Below are positions 1 through 5,642 of a DNA stretch of 9,762 bases, one piece after another. A program made the translations under genes and the position numbers. The stretch's first letter is position 1; every line of letters begins with the position of its first letter. This DNA comes from an uncultured Bacteroidales bacterium. GTDB taxonomy: Bacteria > Bacteroidota > Bacteroidia > Bacteroidales > FEN-979. The DNA is taken from assembly GCA_903928285.1 (NCBI GenBank), contig CAIYQH010000261.1, positions 1 to 9,762 on the forward strand, given 5' to 3'. Under the pieces are notes generated by a model, which was not told the DNA's origin, searched no databases, and worked only from the letters and a program-made list of their open reading frames with translations.

Positions 1-547
1 GCAATCCTGTTTCGAGCAGGATATCCTCGGTGATACCTTTGGATGTTGCGTAATTCTTTAAGCCATCCCAACTTTCGGGGGCAAAACCGATCCCAAAGTC
101 GGCAATGGTCTCCCGGTTCCAGCGACCAAGCACATATACAAGGGCGGATTCATTTTCCTTTGAATTCAGATTTTCCTGGAACCAGTCCAGCGCTATTTTG
201 TTTGCAGCATAAAGCTGTTCGTTTCGATTAAACTTTATGGTGGCCTCCTTTGAACGGGGTTCTTCCAGGAGGGTTATATTGTGATCGGCGGCAATGGCTT
301 TCACCGCCGATAAAAAGTCGATTTTCTTGTAATTCATCACGAAACCGATGGCATTGCCATGTTTCCCGCAGCCAAAGCACTTGTAAATGCCTTTGGATGG
401 GGAGACAGAAAAACTCGGGGTTTTCTCTTTGTGAAACGGGCAGTTACCCTGGTGGTTATTGCCCTTTGGGGTCAGTTTTACATATTTACCGATAACATCG
501 GTGACATCGAGGCTCAGGACTTCATCTATGGAGGTTTGCAGAATCAT
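1..547 (-). CDS. DnaG-type DNA primase, N-terminal part (cut by window edge)
   Basis: Only the first 182 codons are in the window; the gene continues beyond position 1. DnaG-type primases make short RNA primers for DNA replication. A CHC2 zinc-binding module is clear: Cys36-x2-His39, then Cys57-x2-Cys60, with the usual KTPSFSVSP and CFGCG surroundings. Residues 136-166 resemble the start of the catalytic (Toprim_N) core, with Tyr, Arg and a FGIGFAP-like segment; the Toprim catalytic residues lie outside the window. The ATG at 547 is preceded by GGAAGG at a suitable distance. It is the last visible gene of a four-gene minus-strand cluster, 15 bases after a 65-residue protein. Its place beside an excisionase-like gene and a putative att site suggests an element-encoded primase rather than the chromosomal dnaG; that is inference. 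Identity as a primase is confident, its ownership less so. Confidence 0.88.
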   Translation of the reverse strand, partial: MILQTSIDEVLSLDVTDVIGKYVKLTPKGNNHQGNCPFHKEKTPSFSVSPSKGIYKCFGCGKHGNAIGFVMNYKKIDFLSAVKAIAADHNITLLEEPRSKEATIKFNRNEQLYAANKIALDWFQENLNSKENESALVYVLGRWNRETIADFGIGFAPESWDGLKNYATSKGITEDILLETGL

Positions 548-562
548 TTCGTTTTCCTTCCA

Positions 563-760
563 TTATTCACTGAGCAATTCAGCATCGAGCACGTCGAGAA
601 GTATCTGAAGGCGGGCAGCATCCGTTTGAAATTTGGCCGTCTTTTCAGGTGTGAGGGTATTATCCGACTGTAAACACTGGTTGATATAGACCAGGTTTCT
701 CAGGTAGGATGTTCTGGTGAGCATTTTATCCGGAACGGACATCGAGGAGAATGTTTTCAT
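563..760 (-). CDS. Small protein of unknown function (65 aa)
   Basis: I do not recognise this 65-residue protein. It is predicted to be soluble, with no signal peptide, membrane segment or cysteine. The middle (about residues 17-60) looks helical, with charged and leucine positions spaced as in a short helical bundle (LRNLVYINQCL, then DAARLQILLDVLDAELL). Its ATG overlaps the stop of the upstream 84-residue gene as ATGA, so translational coupling is likely. The primase gene starts 15 bases downstream. The tight packing and shared strand argue that it is real and part of the same replication or regulation cluster. It might be a primase accessory or a regulatory protein, but nothing in the sequence decides this. 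Confidence 0.6.
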   Translation of the reverse strand: MKTFSSMSVPDKMLTRTSYLRNLVYINQCLQSDNTLTPEKTAKFQTDAARLQILLDVLDAELLSE

Positions 761-1011
761 ATTTTATCGTTCTTGATTTTCGTGAGCCCCTTCTGGATTA
801 CCTTCACCTTTTTCGCGTACTGTCTCACCAGTCTTATTGCCTCAGAAATAATAAATTGGTTGAAATCCGGTCGTTTGGGATTAAGACAGCGATAAATGTA
901 CTGTAGGGTAAACGTGTGATCTTTTTTCTCCAGGCGTGATTTGATCACCCTGGCGCTTCCGTGTGGCAGTTTCTTTTTCAGTTCTGCGACTGACTCCTTG
1001 CTGACTTTCAT
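757..1011 (-). CDS. Small basic protein, possible HTH DNA-binding (84 aa)
   Basis: This is an 84-residue, lysine- and arginine-rich protein with no signal peptide or membrane segment. Residues 12-60 (KKKLPHGSARVIKSRLEK, then an ending of the type YIYRCLNPKRPD) recall small Bacteroidota DNA-binding proteins in which LP.G....IA.RLG.S...V.RVLNGKR forms a helix-turn-helix; here the match is partial. I infer a DNA-binding role, without naming a family. The ATG at 1011 has only a weak A-rich leader. The gene follows the excisionase-like gene by 31 bases and overlaps the next gene by four bases (ATGA), so all are probably on one transcript that leads into the primase. Confidence 0.6.
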   Translation of the reverse strand: MKVSKESVAELKKKLPHGSARVIKSRLEKKDHTFTLQYIYRCLNPKRPDFNQFIISEAIRLVRQYAKKVKVIQKGLTKIKNDKI

Positions 1012-1042
1012 AAATTCTTGTTTTCATAGTGGATTATTGTTT

Positions 1043-1222
1043 TTAACATTTGTGAAGGTCTTCATTGACTTCGCTTTCAAAGAAAAAAAGTTTGCCTCCG
1101 ATTTTATGGGAGCGAATGGTTCCCGATTTGCTCCAACGATGGAGTGCCGGTCGACTCACTCCAATCATTTTACAGATGTGTTTGGCCGTCACCGGCTTTT
1201 CTAACATTGACTTTTCGTTCAT
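1043..1222 (-). CDS. Excisionase/MerR-like helix-turn-helix protein (59 aa)
   Basis: This is a 59-residue protein read on the minus strand from the ATG at 1222 to the TAA at 1043. It has the layout of the HTH_17 / excisionase-like family: residues 10-33 form the helix-turn-helix (PVTAKHICKMIGVSRPALHRW), followed by the wing KSGTIRSHKIGGKLFF and a short acidic tail. In Bacteroidota such proteins act as recombination directionality factors or as small regulators in mobile elements. It is the first gene of a minus-strand cluster ending in a primase and has a promoter-like TACTTTTG about 25 bases upstream. The neighbouring repeat-bearing region and putative att site fit an Xis-like role, but a plain transcriptional regulator is equally possible. 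Confidence 0.75.
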   Translation of the reverse strand: MNEKSMLEKPVTAKHICKMIGVSRPALHRWSKSGTIRSHKIGGKLFFFESEVNEDLHKC

Positions 1223-1246
1223 AGTTTTTACGGATTAAATGAGGCG

Positions 1247-1254
1247 CAAAAGTA
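1247..1254 (-). promoter_or_regulatory. Bacteroidota-type -7 box for the HTH-primase cluster
   Basis: On the minus strand this reads TACTTTTG, a perfect TAnnTTTG match followed by GCGCC, as in many Bacteroidota promoters. A start site would fall near 1240, giving a leader of about 18 bases before the ATG at 1222. The best upstream TTG (minus strand, at 1279-1281) is about 24 bases away, slightly far for a -33 element. No other promoter is apparent in the cluster, so it probably serves all four genes. Confidence 0.5.
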
Positions 1255-1433
1255 TTAAACGGTTTGCCATAGAGCAGACAATATATATCAACAACGTACT
1301 GAAATATAGCAAAATAGTAACCTAAACTATACCTATATTATACCTGCGAAAAAATAAAATCGTCGGGAATCAATTAGGCGTAAACTGGTTACACGGGAAG
1401 AAAAAAACAGTGTGTGAAAAGTAGCGGGAAAGA

Positions 1434-1449
1434 ATAAAGTTATGAACAC
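1434..1449. repeat. Direct repeat copy 1 (16 bp)
   Basis: ATAAAGTTATGAACAC recurs at 1613-1628 with one mismatch (G to C at the sixth base), in the same orientation and 179 bases away. By rough expectation such a match is unlikely by chance within 500 bases. Together with the nearby att-like sequence it could be an arm-type integrase or excisionase binding site. Confidence 0.5.
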
Positions 1450-1612
1450 TTCAGAGCCTGGCGAGGTCCAAAAAGGAGGGGTCATTGTTAATAGTCATAG
1501 ACTGAATTTATTACCTAAAAATGGGTTTTGGGGCATGATTTTTTTGCCCGGGGAAATGGAAAATTGAATAAATTTGACAAGGAAATACAAGCGGAAACAA
1601 AGTGTTACAGGG

Positions 1613-1628
1613 ATAAACTTATGAACAC
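1613..1628. repeat. Direct repeat copy 2 (16 bp)
   Basis: ATAAACTTATGAACAC is the second copy of the repeat at 1434-1449. Here it directly follows GTTACAGGGA, which is related to the GTTACACGGGA that lies about 35 bases before the first copy. Its right edge is about 95 bases from the tRNA-like sequence. Confidence 0.5.
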
Positions 1629-1723
1629 ACTATTCCGGTTTTCATAAATAATCCGGCTATAAAGTTGCCACAAGAATGATTCACCGTTCGGAAACATCAG
1701 TAAAATCAATAGTCTTGAAACGC

Positions 1724-1747
1724 GGTTCGACTCCCTCACATCCCACA
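1724..1747 (+). other. tRNA 3'-end-like sequence, putative att site
   Basis: GGTTCGACTCCCTC followed by ACATCCCAC has the layout of a tRNA 3' end. The T-loop is TTCGACT, the 3' side of a T-stem would be CCCTC, the 3' acceptor strand ACATCCC, and then a discriminator A with no encoded CCA. The 5' side of the T-stem only partly pairs (two good pairs next to the loop), and upstream there is no D-arm, anticodon arm or a GGGATGT acceptor partner. So this is a fragment, not a working gene. A 3' fragment followed by a terminator is what remains at the far end of an element that integrated into a tRNA gene. I cannot name the tRNA. Alternatives are a decayed tRNA or coincidence. Confidence 0.5.
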
Positions 1748-1780
1748 ACAAAATCCTTGAAAACCAAGGGAAATCAATGA

Positions 1781-1806
1781 AAACCGCCGCTCCTGGCGGT
1801 TTTTTT
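1781..1806 (+). terminator. Rho-independent terminator after the tRNA-like end
   Basis: ACCGCC (1783-1788), loop GCTCCT and GGCGGT (1795-1800) form a perfect six-pair GC stem that runs into a T tract to 1806. The A tract on the left side lets it work in both directions. It is probably the original terminator of the host tRNA gene, which would place host sequence to the right of about 1747. Confidence 0.85.
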
Positions 1807-2199
1807 GTTACAAAATGTTACGCCTAAATAACTGGTCTCCAATGAAAATTCATAATTGTTCAATATTCATTGCTGTGTTACTAATCTGCATCAGGCGACT
1901 GCGAACGGGTAAAAATATCAATAAACTGTTGTTCACCGTTTTGCCTTACAGGGTGCCTCACCTCCAATCCAATACACGACAATACCGACATTTCAGAGAA
2001 GCTCATCTAATTAATCTCAAAAAAATGGTATAGATATTTCACTCCTGATTTATTTCAGTATTGGAAAATAAAGTATACTTGAAATTATTCACAATAATAT
2101 GAAATATTTGAAGTGTATTTAAAATTTACGAACCCAAACATCAAACCGCATATCAAACGGCCACACTACATTCAGGCATCAACATGGGAGTTAACCAGC
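1807..2199. other. Intergenic region without recognisable features
   Basis: This is A/T-rich sequence between the terminator and the end of the lipoprotein gene. The short open frames on either strand show no family resemblance or plausible protein composition. TTACGCCTAA at 1818-1827 is the exact inverse of TTAGGCGTAA at 1374-1383, on the other side of the att-like site; this may be chance. I see no RNA gene and no clear terminator for the minus-strand lipoprotein gene. Confidence 0.4.
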
Positions 2200-2921
2200 C
2201 TACTTCACCGAGAATCTCAGTTTATTGGTGATCTGCTTTGCCGAATACATCTCATCGTTACCGGCAGCGGGCCCGCTGTTTTCCCTGTGCTCGCCCCCGC
2301 GCGACCCGTTACCACCACTGCCGCTATGTTGCCCTCCATTACCGCCATGGTGGCCTCCGCTCATTCCTCCCGACATTCCACTGCCCATTCCACCTGTCAT
2401 ATTCACACCCTTACCCCTGTCACTGCTGCCTCCGTTGCCCCTGGCACTTTCGTGAGCCGCGGGAGGCGCCATCGCGTTGATCCTGATCTCATAGTTGAAC
2501 ACCCTGTTTGAGTCGGCAGGGGCCAGCTGCTGTTTGAAAAAGGTGTTGAGGGGAATGACCGCTTCGTAGCATAACACATCAAGGCTGTCGATATTAAGCG
2601 CAGCCGATATGCCGGAGGTGTTGCTGACAAGCGACATGGTGCCATTGTACGGTGACTTAAACCCGGCAAGCCGGGCTTCCGTGGCCGGATTCACGATCTT
2701 TTGCCGCATCACGGGGGTGACCTGCCGCTCGCCCTGGTTTTCATTTTTATGCACGGCTGCATGCATCTCGCGGGTTACCGTCATATCCCCGGCAACAGGG
2801 AAACCAAAGACAACAGGGAACACCTTTTTCCCCAGGGTGTCGATCCTGAATTCCATGCCGCTGTGGATGATCTGCTCTTTGATGGCAGGATCGGTCACGT
2901 TTACACACACATAAATATTAT
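2200..2921 (-). pseudogene. Lipoprotein gene, 3' part, separated from its start by an IS
   Basis: This fragment encodes the C-terminal 237 residues (counting the Tyr at the junction) of a 302-residue lipoprotein whose first 65 codons lie beyond the IS at 4370-4565. Removing the IS and one 9-bp duplication joins ...DLYNI to YVCVNVTDPAIKEQ in frame. The folded part has alternating hydrophobic strands such as MEFRIDTLGKKVFPVVFGFP, ALNIDSLDVLCYEAVIPL and FNYEIRINAM. This recalls DOMON/CBM9-like beta-sandwich domains (low confidence). It ends in a Gly/Met/His/Ser-rich tail of about 60 residues (GGMGSGMSGGMSGG pattern), probably unstructured. A GTG at 2910 could start a cytoplasmic fragment, but the secretion signal is lost, so the product is probably non-functional. 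I do not recognise the function; an envelope-exposed role is inferred from the lipoprotein signal on the other piece. Confidence 0.75.
2913..2921. repeat. Target site duplication, left copy
   Basis: AAATATTAT directly abuts the left end of the IS and is identical to 4370-4378. Dropping one copy restores the lipoprotein frame. Confidence 0.9.
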
Positions 2922-2938
2922 CACTACTGACCGACTAA
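2922..2938. repeat. Left terminal inverted repeat of the IS
   Basis: CACTACTGACCGACTAA is the outer left end of the IS. It pairs with the reverse complement of 4353-4369, with mismatches at the sixth and ninth bases. Confidence 0.88.
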
Positions 2939-2950
2939 CTTTTTAAGAGA

Positions 2951-2976
2951 GGGGGTAAACCCCGGAGGGTTCCCCC
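2951..2976. other. GC-rich hairpin in the IS leader
   Basis: GGGGG (2951-2955) pairs with CCCCC (2972-2976). Inside it, AACCC (2958-2962) pairs with GGGTT (2967-2971) around the loop CGGA, with a TA bulge on the left. There is no T run, so it is not a simple terminator. Some insertion sequences use such leader hairpins to limit transposase expression from outside promoters; that role is inferred here. Confidence 0.55.
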
Positions 2977-2984
2977 CAATGTTG

Positions 2985-2992
2985 TAAGTTTG
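2985..2992 (+). promoter_or_regulatory. Possible -7 box of the transposase gene
   Basis: TAAGTTTG matches TAnnTTTG and would place the transcript start near 2999, 17 bases before the ATG at 3016. There is no TTG at the -33 position, which falls in the GC hairpin, so the promoter would be weak. Confidence 0.35.
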
Positions 2993-3015
2993 TTTTGCGA
3001 ACCAAACTAAACAAC

Positions 3016-4266
3016 ATGGGTAAAAATACGGAAATTAAATTAGTCGGACAGCCGATTTTTAAACAAGTACTTGATTTGATAGAACGCATAAACATACAAA
3101 GCTTAATCAAGAAGCATGATGCTGACCGTTATTACAAGGCATTCAGGGCAAAGACACATCTTGTGACGATGCTTTTTGGGATACTCAGCCGGTGTGACTC
3201 GATGACTGAGATATGTGAAGGATTACGAGCCATGGGCGGCAAATTGAATCATCTGGGATTGAATAAATCACCGGCAAAGAGCACGGCGAGTGACGGGTTG
3301 CGAAACAGGCCGAACAAATTCTTCGAGGATGTATATTTCAGTTTGGTGGATCGGTATAAAAGTTTTTTGTCGGACAGCCGAACTTACGGGCTTACCTTCA
3401 AGGAGGTGCTTTTAATTGATTCTACAACGATTCGGTTGTTTAGCGATATTCTCAAAGGAGTCGGTCGTAACCCAAAGGATGACGGGAAAAAGAAAGGGGG
3501 CCTCAAAGTTCATATGCTCATTGATGCTGTTCAATCGGTTGGCCGGTTTGTCAAAATCACAGCTGCCAAGGTTCACGATAAGAACTTTCTGAAAGAGTTG
3601 GAACTGATTTCTCACAGTATGGTTGTATTTGACCGCGCCTATAACTACTATATGCAGTTTGCCTTGTGGACTGAAAAACAGATTTTTTTCGTGACCCGGA
3701 TGAAGAAAAACGCTGTATACACTGTCATTGAGACGATTCAGGAGAACGAAAAGATCAAGGGCAAAGCCATGGTAATAAAAGAGGAAATCATTGAACTCGA
3801 ATATCATCCCGAAAATGACAAAGGAAAGAAAATCACGAACCAGACCAAGAGACTGCGATTAAGGAAAGTGAGTTATCAGGATGACAAGAATAGGTGTTAT
3901 GAATTTCTATGCAATAACTTTGAAATTACGGCAGAAGAAATCGCCTTCCTGTATAAAAAAAGGTGGGGTATCGAGCTGCTATTCAAAAAGATGAAGCAGA
4001 ACTTTCAGCTTCACTTCTTTTATGGCGAGAACGTTAACGCGATATATACCCAAGTCTGGTGTACCTTGATTGCTCAACTCCTAATGACAGTCATTCAGAA
4101 AATGGCTATGACAAAAAAGGCTTTCTCAGTGGTAGCATCTCTGGTCAGGATTCACTTGATTAGTTTGCTCGATGTTTTTGAATTGCTCAGCAGCACAAAA
4201 CGAAATTATCTGGTAAAAGATCACCCTCCGAATCGGGTAACACAGCTGAAATTTGCCTTGAGTTGA
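3016..4266 (+). CDS. IS4-family transposase (DDE), 416 aa
   Basis: The DDE transposase cuts and rejoins the ends of its own IS. The N-terminal 110 residues resemble the DUF4372 domain (VGQPIFKQVLDLIE, then DRYYKAFRAKTHLVTMLFG). The catalytic core shows Asp135 (LLIDSTTIRL), Asp206 (VVFDRAYNYY) and Glu320 in the IS4 signature Y-x2-R-x3-E-x6-K (Tyr313, Arg316, Glu320, Lys327). All catalytic residues are present and the length is normal for the family. I choose the ATG at 3016 (MGKNTEIK); an in-frame TTG at 2995 would lie upstream of the probable transcript start. The gene occupies most of the IS and is probably active. Its orientation is opposite to the disrupted lipoprotein gene. Confidence 0.93.
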   Translation: MGKNTEIKLVGQPIFKQVLDLIERINIQSLIKKHDADRYYKAFRAKTHLVTMLFGILSRCDSMTEICEGLRAMGGKLNHLGLNKSPAKSTASDGLRNRPNKFFEDVYFSLVDRYKSFLSDSRTYGLTFKEVLLIDSTTIRLFSDILKGVGRNPKDDGKKKGGLKVHMLIDAVQSVGRFVKITAAKVHDKNFLKELELISHSMVVFDRAYNYYMQFALWTEKQIFFVTRMKKNAVYTVIETIQENEKIKGKAMVIKEEIIELEYHPENDKGKKITNQTKRLRLRKVSYQDDKNRCYEFLCNNFEITAEEIAFLYKKRWGIELLFKKMKQNFQLHFFYGENVNAIYTQVWCTLIAQLLMTVIQKMAMTKKAFSVVASLVRIHLISLLDVFELLSSTKRNYLVKDHPPNRVTQLKFALS

Positions 4267-4352
4267 GGGGGTCTGTTTTTAAAAGTGCAAAATAAATTAA
4301 CAATATGCTTGATTTTCTGATAGTTAAAAATCAACAACATGGAGATCAGGTT

Positions 4353-4369
4353 TTAGTCGGACAATAGTG
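4353..4369. repeat. Right terminal inverted repeat of the IS
   Basis: Read from the right edge inward it is CACTATTGTCCGACTAA. It also supplies the premature stop codon of the truncated lipoprotein fragment. Confidence 0.88.
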
Positions 4370-4378
4370 AAATATTAT
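4370..4378. repeat. Target site duplication, right copy
   Basis: AAATATTAT directly follows the right end of the IS and is identical to 2913-2921. Confidence 0.9.
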
Positions 4379-4565
4379 AAAGGTCGTTCGATATCCCGTA
4401 GGTGATTTTGGTCTTCGGATCGAGGAACCGCAGCTGGTCGGGCCATTCGATATCCCAGCCATCGGCGGTAACCTTCGTCCGCTGCCAGTCGAGCGAACGG
4501 TATATCTCGTGCGTACAGGAGGAAAAAAGAGACATAAGCAAAAGAGGGATCAATACGTTTTTCAT
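4370..4565 (-). pseudogene. Lipoprotein gene, 5' part with lipobox, truncated by an IS
   Basis: This is the start of the interrupted lipoprotein gene: a short lysine-bearing N-region, the hydrophobic stretch VLIPLLLMSL, and the lipobox LFSSC with the lipidated Cys at residue 17. The mature part begins THEIYRSLDWQ and contains WDIEWPDQLRFLDPKTKITYG. Native sequence ends at Ile65; a further five residues (SLLSD) and the stop at 4353-4355 come from the right end of the IS. The remaining product would be a 70-residue lipoprotein stub. No convincing promoter was seen upstream. The exact target duplication and the intact frame on both sides suggest that the insertion is recent. Confidence 0.8.
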
Positions 4566-4700
4566 GAACGGGGAACGATTTAATGATGGAGATTTCAGAG
4601 GAAAAACAGCGGTATATCGGAATTAGTATCTGATGATAAAAAAAAACCGCGGAGGCGCTTGTCTTATGCCCGGAAAAATCAAGGCAAGTCGCTTATTTGC

Positions 4701-4731
4701 TTGTATTTGCCCTGGAAATTCATTATATTTG
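4701..4731 (+). promoter_or_regulatory. Bacteroidota-type promoter for the frameshifted gene
   Basis: TTG at 4701-4703 and TATATTTG at 4724-4731 (perfect TAnnTTTG) are separated by 20 bases, the expected spacing for the Bacteroidota primary sigma factor. Transcription would start near 4738, only about 14 bases before the ATG at 4752. This also supports that start over the longer open frame from 4659. Confidence 0.7.
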
Positions 4732-4751
4732 TACATCAAATTTTTTGTGGG

Positions 4752-5344
4752 ATGGCGCGCGGGGATACTACCAATTTATTGGTTGGATTTCACGGGAGGC
4801 TGAACGATGATCTTGTGATCAAGCAGCGCAACGGGAAACCTGTCCTGTGCTGTTATCCGAAAGGAAAAAAGATCAAATGGACAGCCAACCAGGAGGATCA
4901 CCGCCGGGTTTTCAAAAGGGCTGTCCGCTATGCGCGCAATGCCATTAAAAACCCGGAGAGGCTTCCTTTTACCAGTCGCGACTGCACGATGATATCAATG
5001 CTTACAATCTGGCCATTTCCGATTTCATGAACAGGCCGGTGATCACGGCCATAGCCATTCGCAAAGCCCGCAACACGGCGGAATACCTGGTGAGGGTTCA
5101 TGCCCCCGACAACTTCATGGTTACAGGGGTGCAGATCATCCTTCTTTTTTTCGACGGGAGCCGGCAGACGGCAGCCGCCACCCGCTACCGGCAGAGCGAC
5201 CTGTGGAGATGCCGTATCCGGGGGGAACTGCTCAGCCGGGTTCATACCCTCCGCGCCGTCGCCTTCGATTTCCCGGGCAACGCTGCCGAAGTGGATTACA
5301 TGATAAGCCCTGTTGAAGCCGCCAGGTTTATCCCGGGCCGGTAG
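4752..5344 (+). pseudogene. Bacteroidota conserved hypothetical protein, frameshifted
   Basis: The gene reads MARGDTTNLLVGFHGRLND from 4752. At 4967-4970 a run of four T puts it out of frame, with a stop at 5028-5030. One extra T (CCT TTT TAC) joins it to a second frame, giving FYQSRLHDDINAYNLAISDF and running to the TAG at 5344, about 197 residues in total. The N-terminal half (G+L.D.+V+..R.GK.+, then ..TA.Q..HR..FK.AV.YA+.AIK.PE) and AYNLAI.DFMNRP follow a pattern common in Bacteroidota proteins of unknown function. The second half (residues about 95-197) alternates hydrophobic residues as in a beta domain. No signal peptide is evident. It could be a real pseudogene, a homopolymer sequencing error or, less likely, recoding. 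CCTTTTA is not a canonical -1 slippery heptamer in this frame. Confidence 0.65.
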
Positions 5345-5358
5345 CCCTGCGTTAACGC

Positions 5359-5393
5359 GATACTCCATAGCTACTCCAGAGATACTCCATAGA
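5359..5393. repeat. Short tandem repeat, 11-bp period
   Basis: TACTCC recurs at 5361, 5372 and 5383, an exact 11-base spacing, in units of the form TACTCC-A-T/G-AG-C/A. A broken fourth unit (TACAGG) follows at 5394. The array begins 15 bases after the stop codon of the frameshifted gene. No function is evident. Confidence 0.7.
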
Positions 5394-5514
5394 TACAGGT
5401 TTGTTATGGATTTGTTGACTGGTAACTGTTTCAAGGATAGAGAACAGATGGAAATCCCATGAATATTTCCTTTAAAAAATCATCAACAACCAATATATCT
5501 GCCATTTACACTCT

Positions 5515-5545
5515 CACGCAGGATACGGCCTGCTGTGCAATTTTT
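5515..5545 (+). terminator. Terminator-like hairpin before the MBL gene
   Basis: GCAGG (5518-5522) and CCTGC (5529-5533) pair around ATACGG. CAC/GTG extends the stem with one bulged T. CAATTTTTTG then TTTT follows. This probably ends transcription from the 4752 gene and separates it from the MBL-pyk pair. The stem is short, so strength is uncertain. Confidence 0.5.
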
Positions 5546-5642
5546 TGTTTTAACCACAGCCTTTTTTCGCCTTGTCCTCAATCCTGTTGAAAATGATTAC
5601 CTTTACCTTCCAGAAACTACCCACGCCAAATAATTCAATCCG

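Larger units (their letters stand above)
1255..1723. other. Gene-free, A/T-rich end of the putative element
   Basis: About 470 bases with no supportable reading frame lie between the HTH gene and the tRNA-like 3' end. They contain the 16-bp direct repeat listed separately and two related GTTACA(C)GGGA motifs (1388-1398 and 1604-1613). There is also a run of short direct TATACC/TATTATACC repeats near 1327-1343. A gene-free repeat-bearing stretch next to an attachment site is where tyrosine integrases and excisionases usually bind; that use here is inference. Confidence 0.4.
2922..4369 (+). mobile_element. Complete IS4-family insertion sequence, 1448 bp
   Basis: The element is bounded by imperfect 17-bp terminal inverted repeats (CACTACTGACCGACTAA on the left, CACTATTGTCCGACTAA inward from the right, 15 of 17 identical) and by a perfect 9-bp target duplication, AAATATTAT. 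It carries one transposase gene with an intact reading frame, about 100 bases of right flank and a GC-rich hairpin inside the left end. The size, the single ORF, a duplication within the 9-12 bp range and the transposase motif all fit the IS4 family. Nothing visible makes it inactive. It disrupts a lipoprotein gene on the opposite strand. The name of the closest known IS cannot be given without a database. Confidence 0.92.

Noticed and set aside
1650..1747. Complete tRNA gene
   Set aside because: No acceptor 5' strand, D-arm or anticodon arm can be placed upstream of the T-loop-like sequence.
1374..1827. 10-bp inverted repeat TTAGGCGTAA / TTACGCCTAA on both sides of the att-like site
   Set aside because: It is only 10 bases and spaced by about 430; chance is not excluded. 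Mentioned in the intergenic entry but not called.
1815..2033. Plus-strand open frame of 72 codons after the terminator
   Set aside because: The composition is implausible (many Arg/Asn/His from A/T-rich DNA), there is no family resemblance, and there is no promoter or leader signal.
2113..2511. Plus-strand open frames opposite the lipoprotein gene, one of them proline-rich
   Set aside because: They mirror the Gly-rich tail of the minus-strand gene, whose frame is supported by restoration across the IS.
4638..4665. Terminator from the A/T run next to CCGCGG and GGCGC
   Set aside because: The self-complementary parts give at most three or four pairs without a proper loop, and no gene ends into it.
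4965..4972. Programmed -1 frameshift at CCTTTTA
   Set aside because: The zero-frame codons are CCT TTT ACC, which do not fit the X XXY YYZ slippery pattern, and I saw no strong downstream stem. A simple indel or sequencing error is more likely.
4928..5434. Minus-strand open frame of 168 codons over the frameshifted gene
   Set aside because: It has no recognisable motif, whereas the plus strand has a promoter and a family-like sequence in two joined frames.
5572..5605. Promoter of the MBL gene (TTG and TACCTTTA)
   Set aside because: The -7 box lacks the final G and the spacing to TTG is 23, so it is only mentioned in the gene entry.
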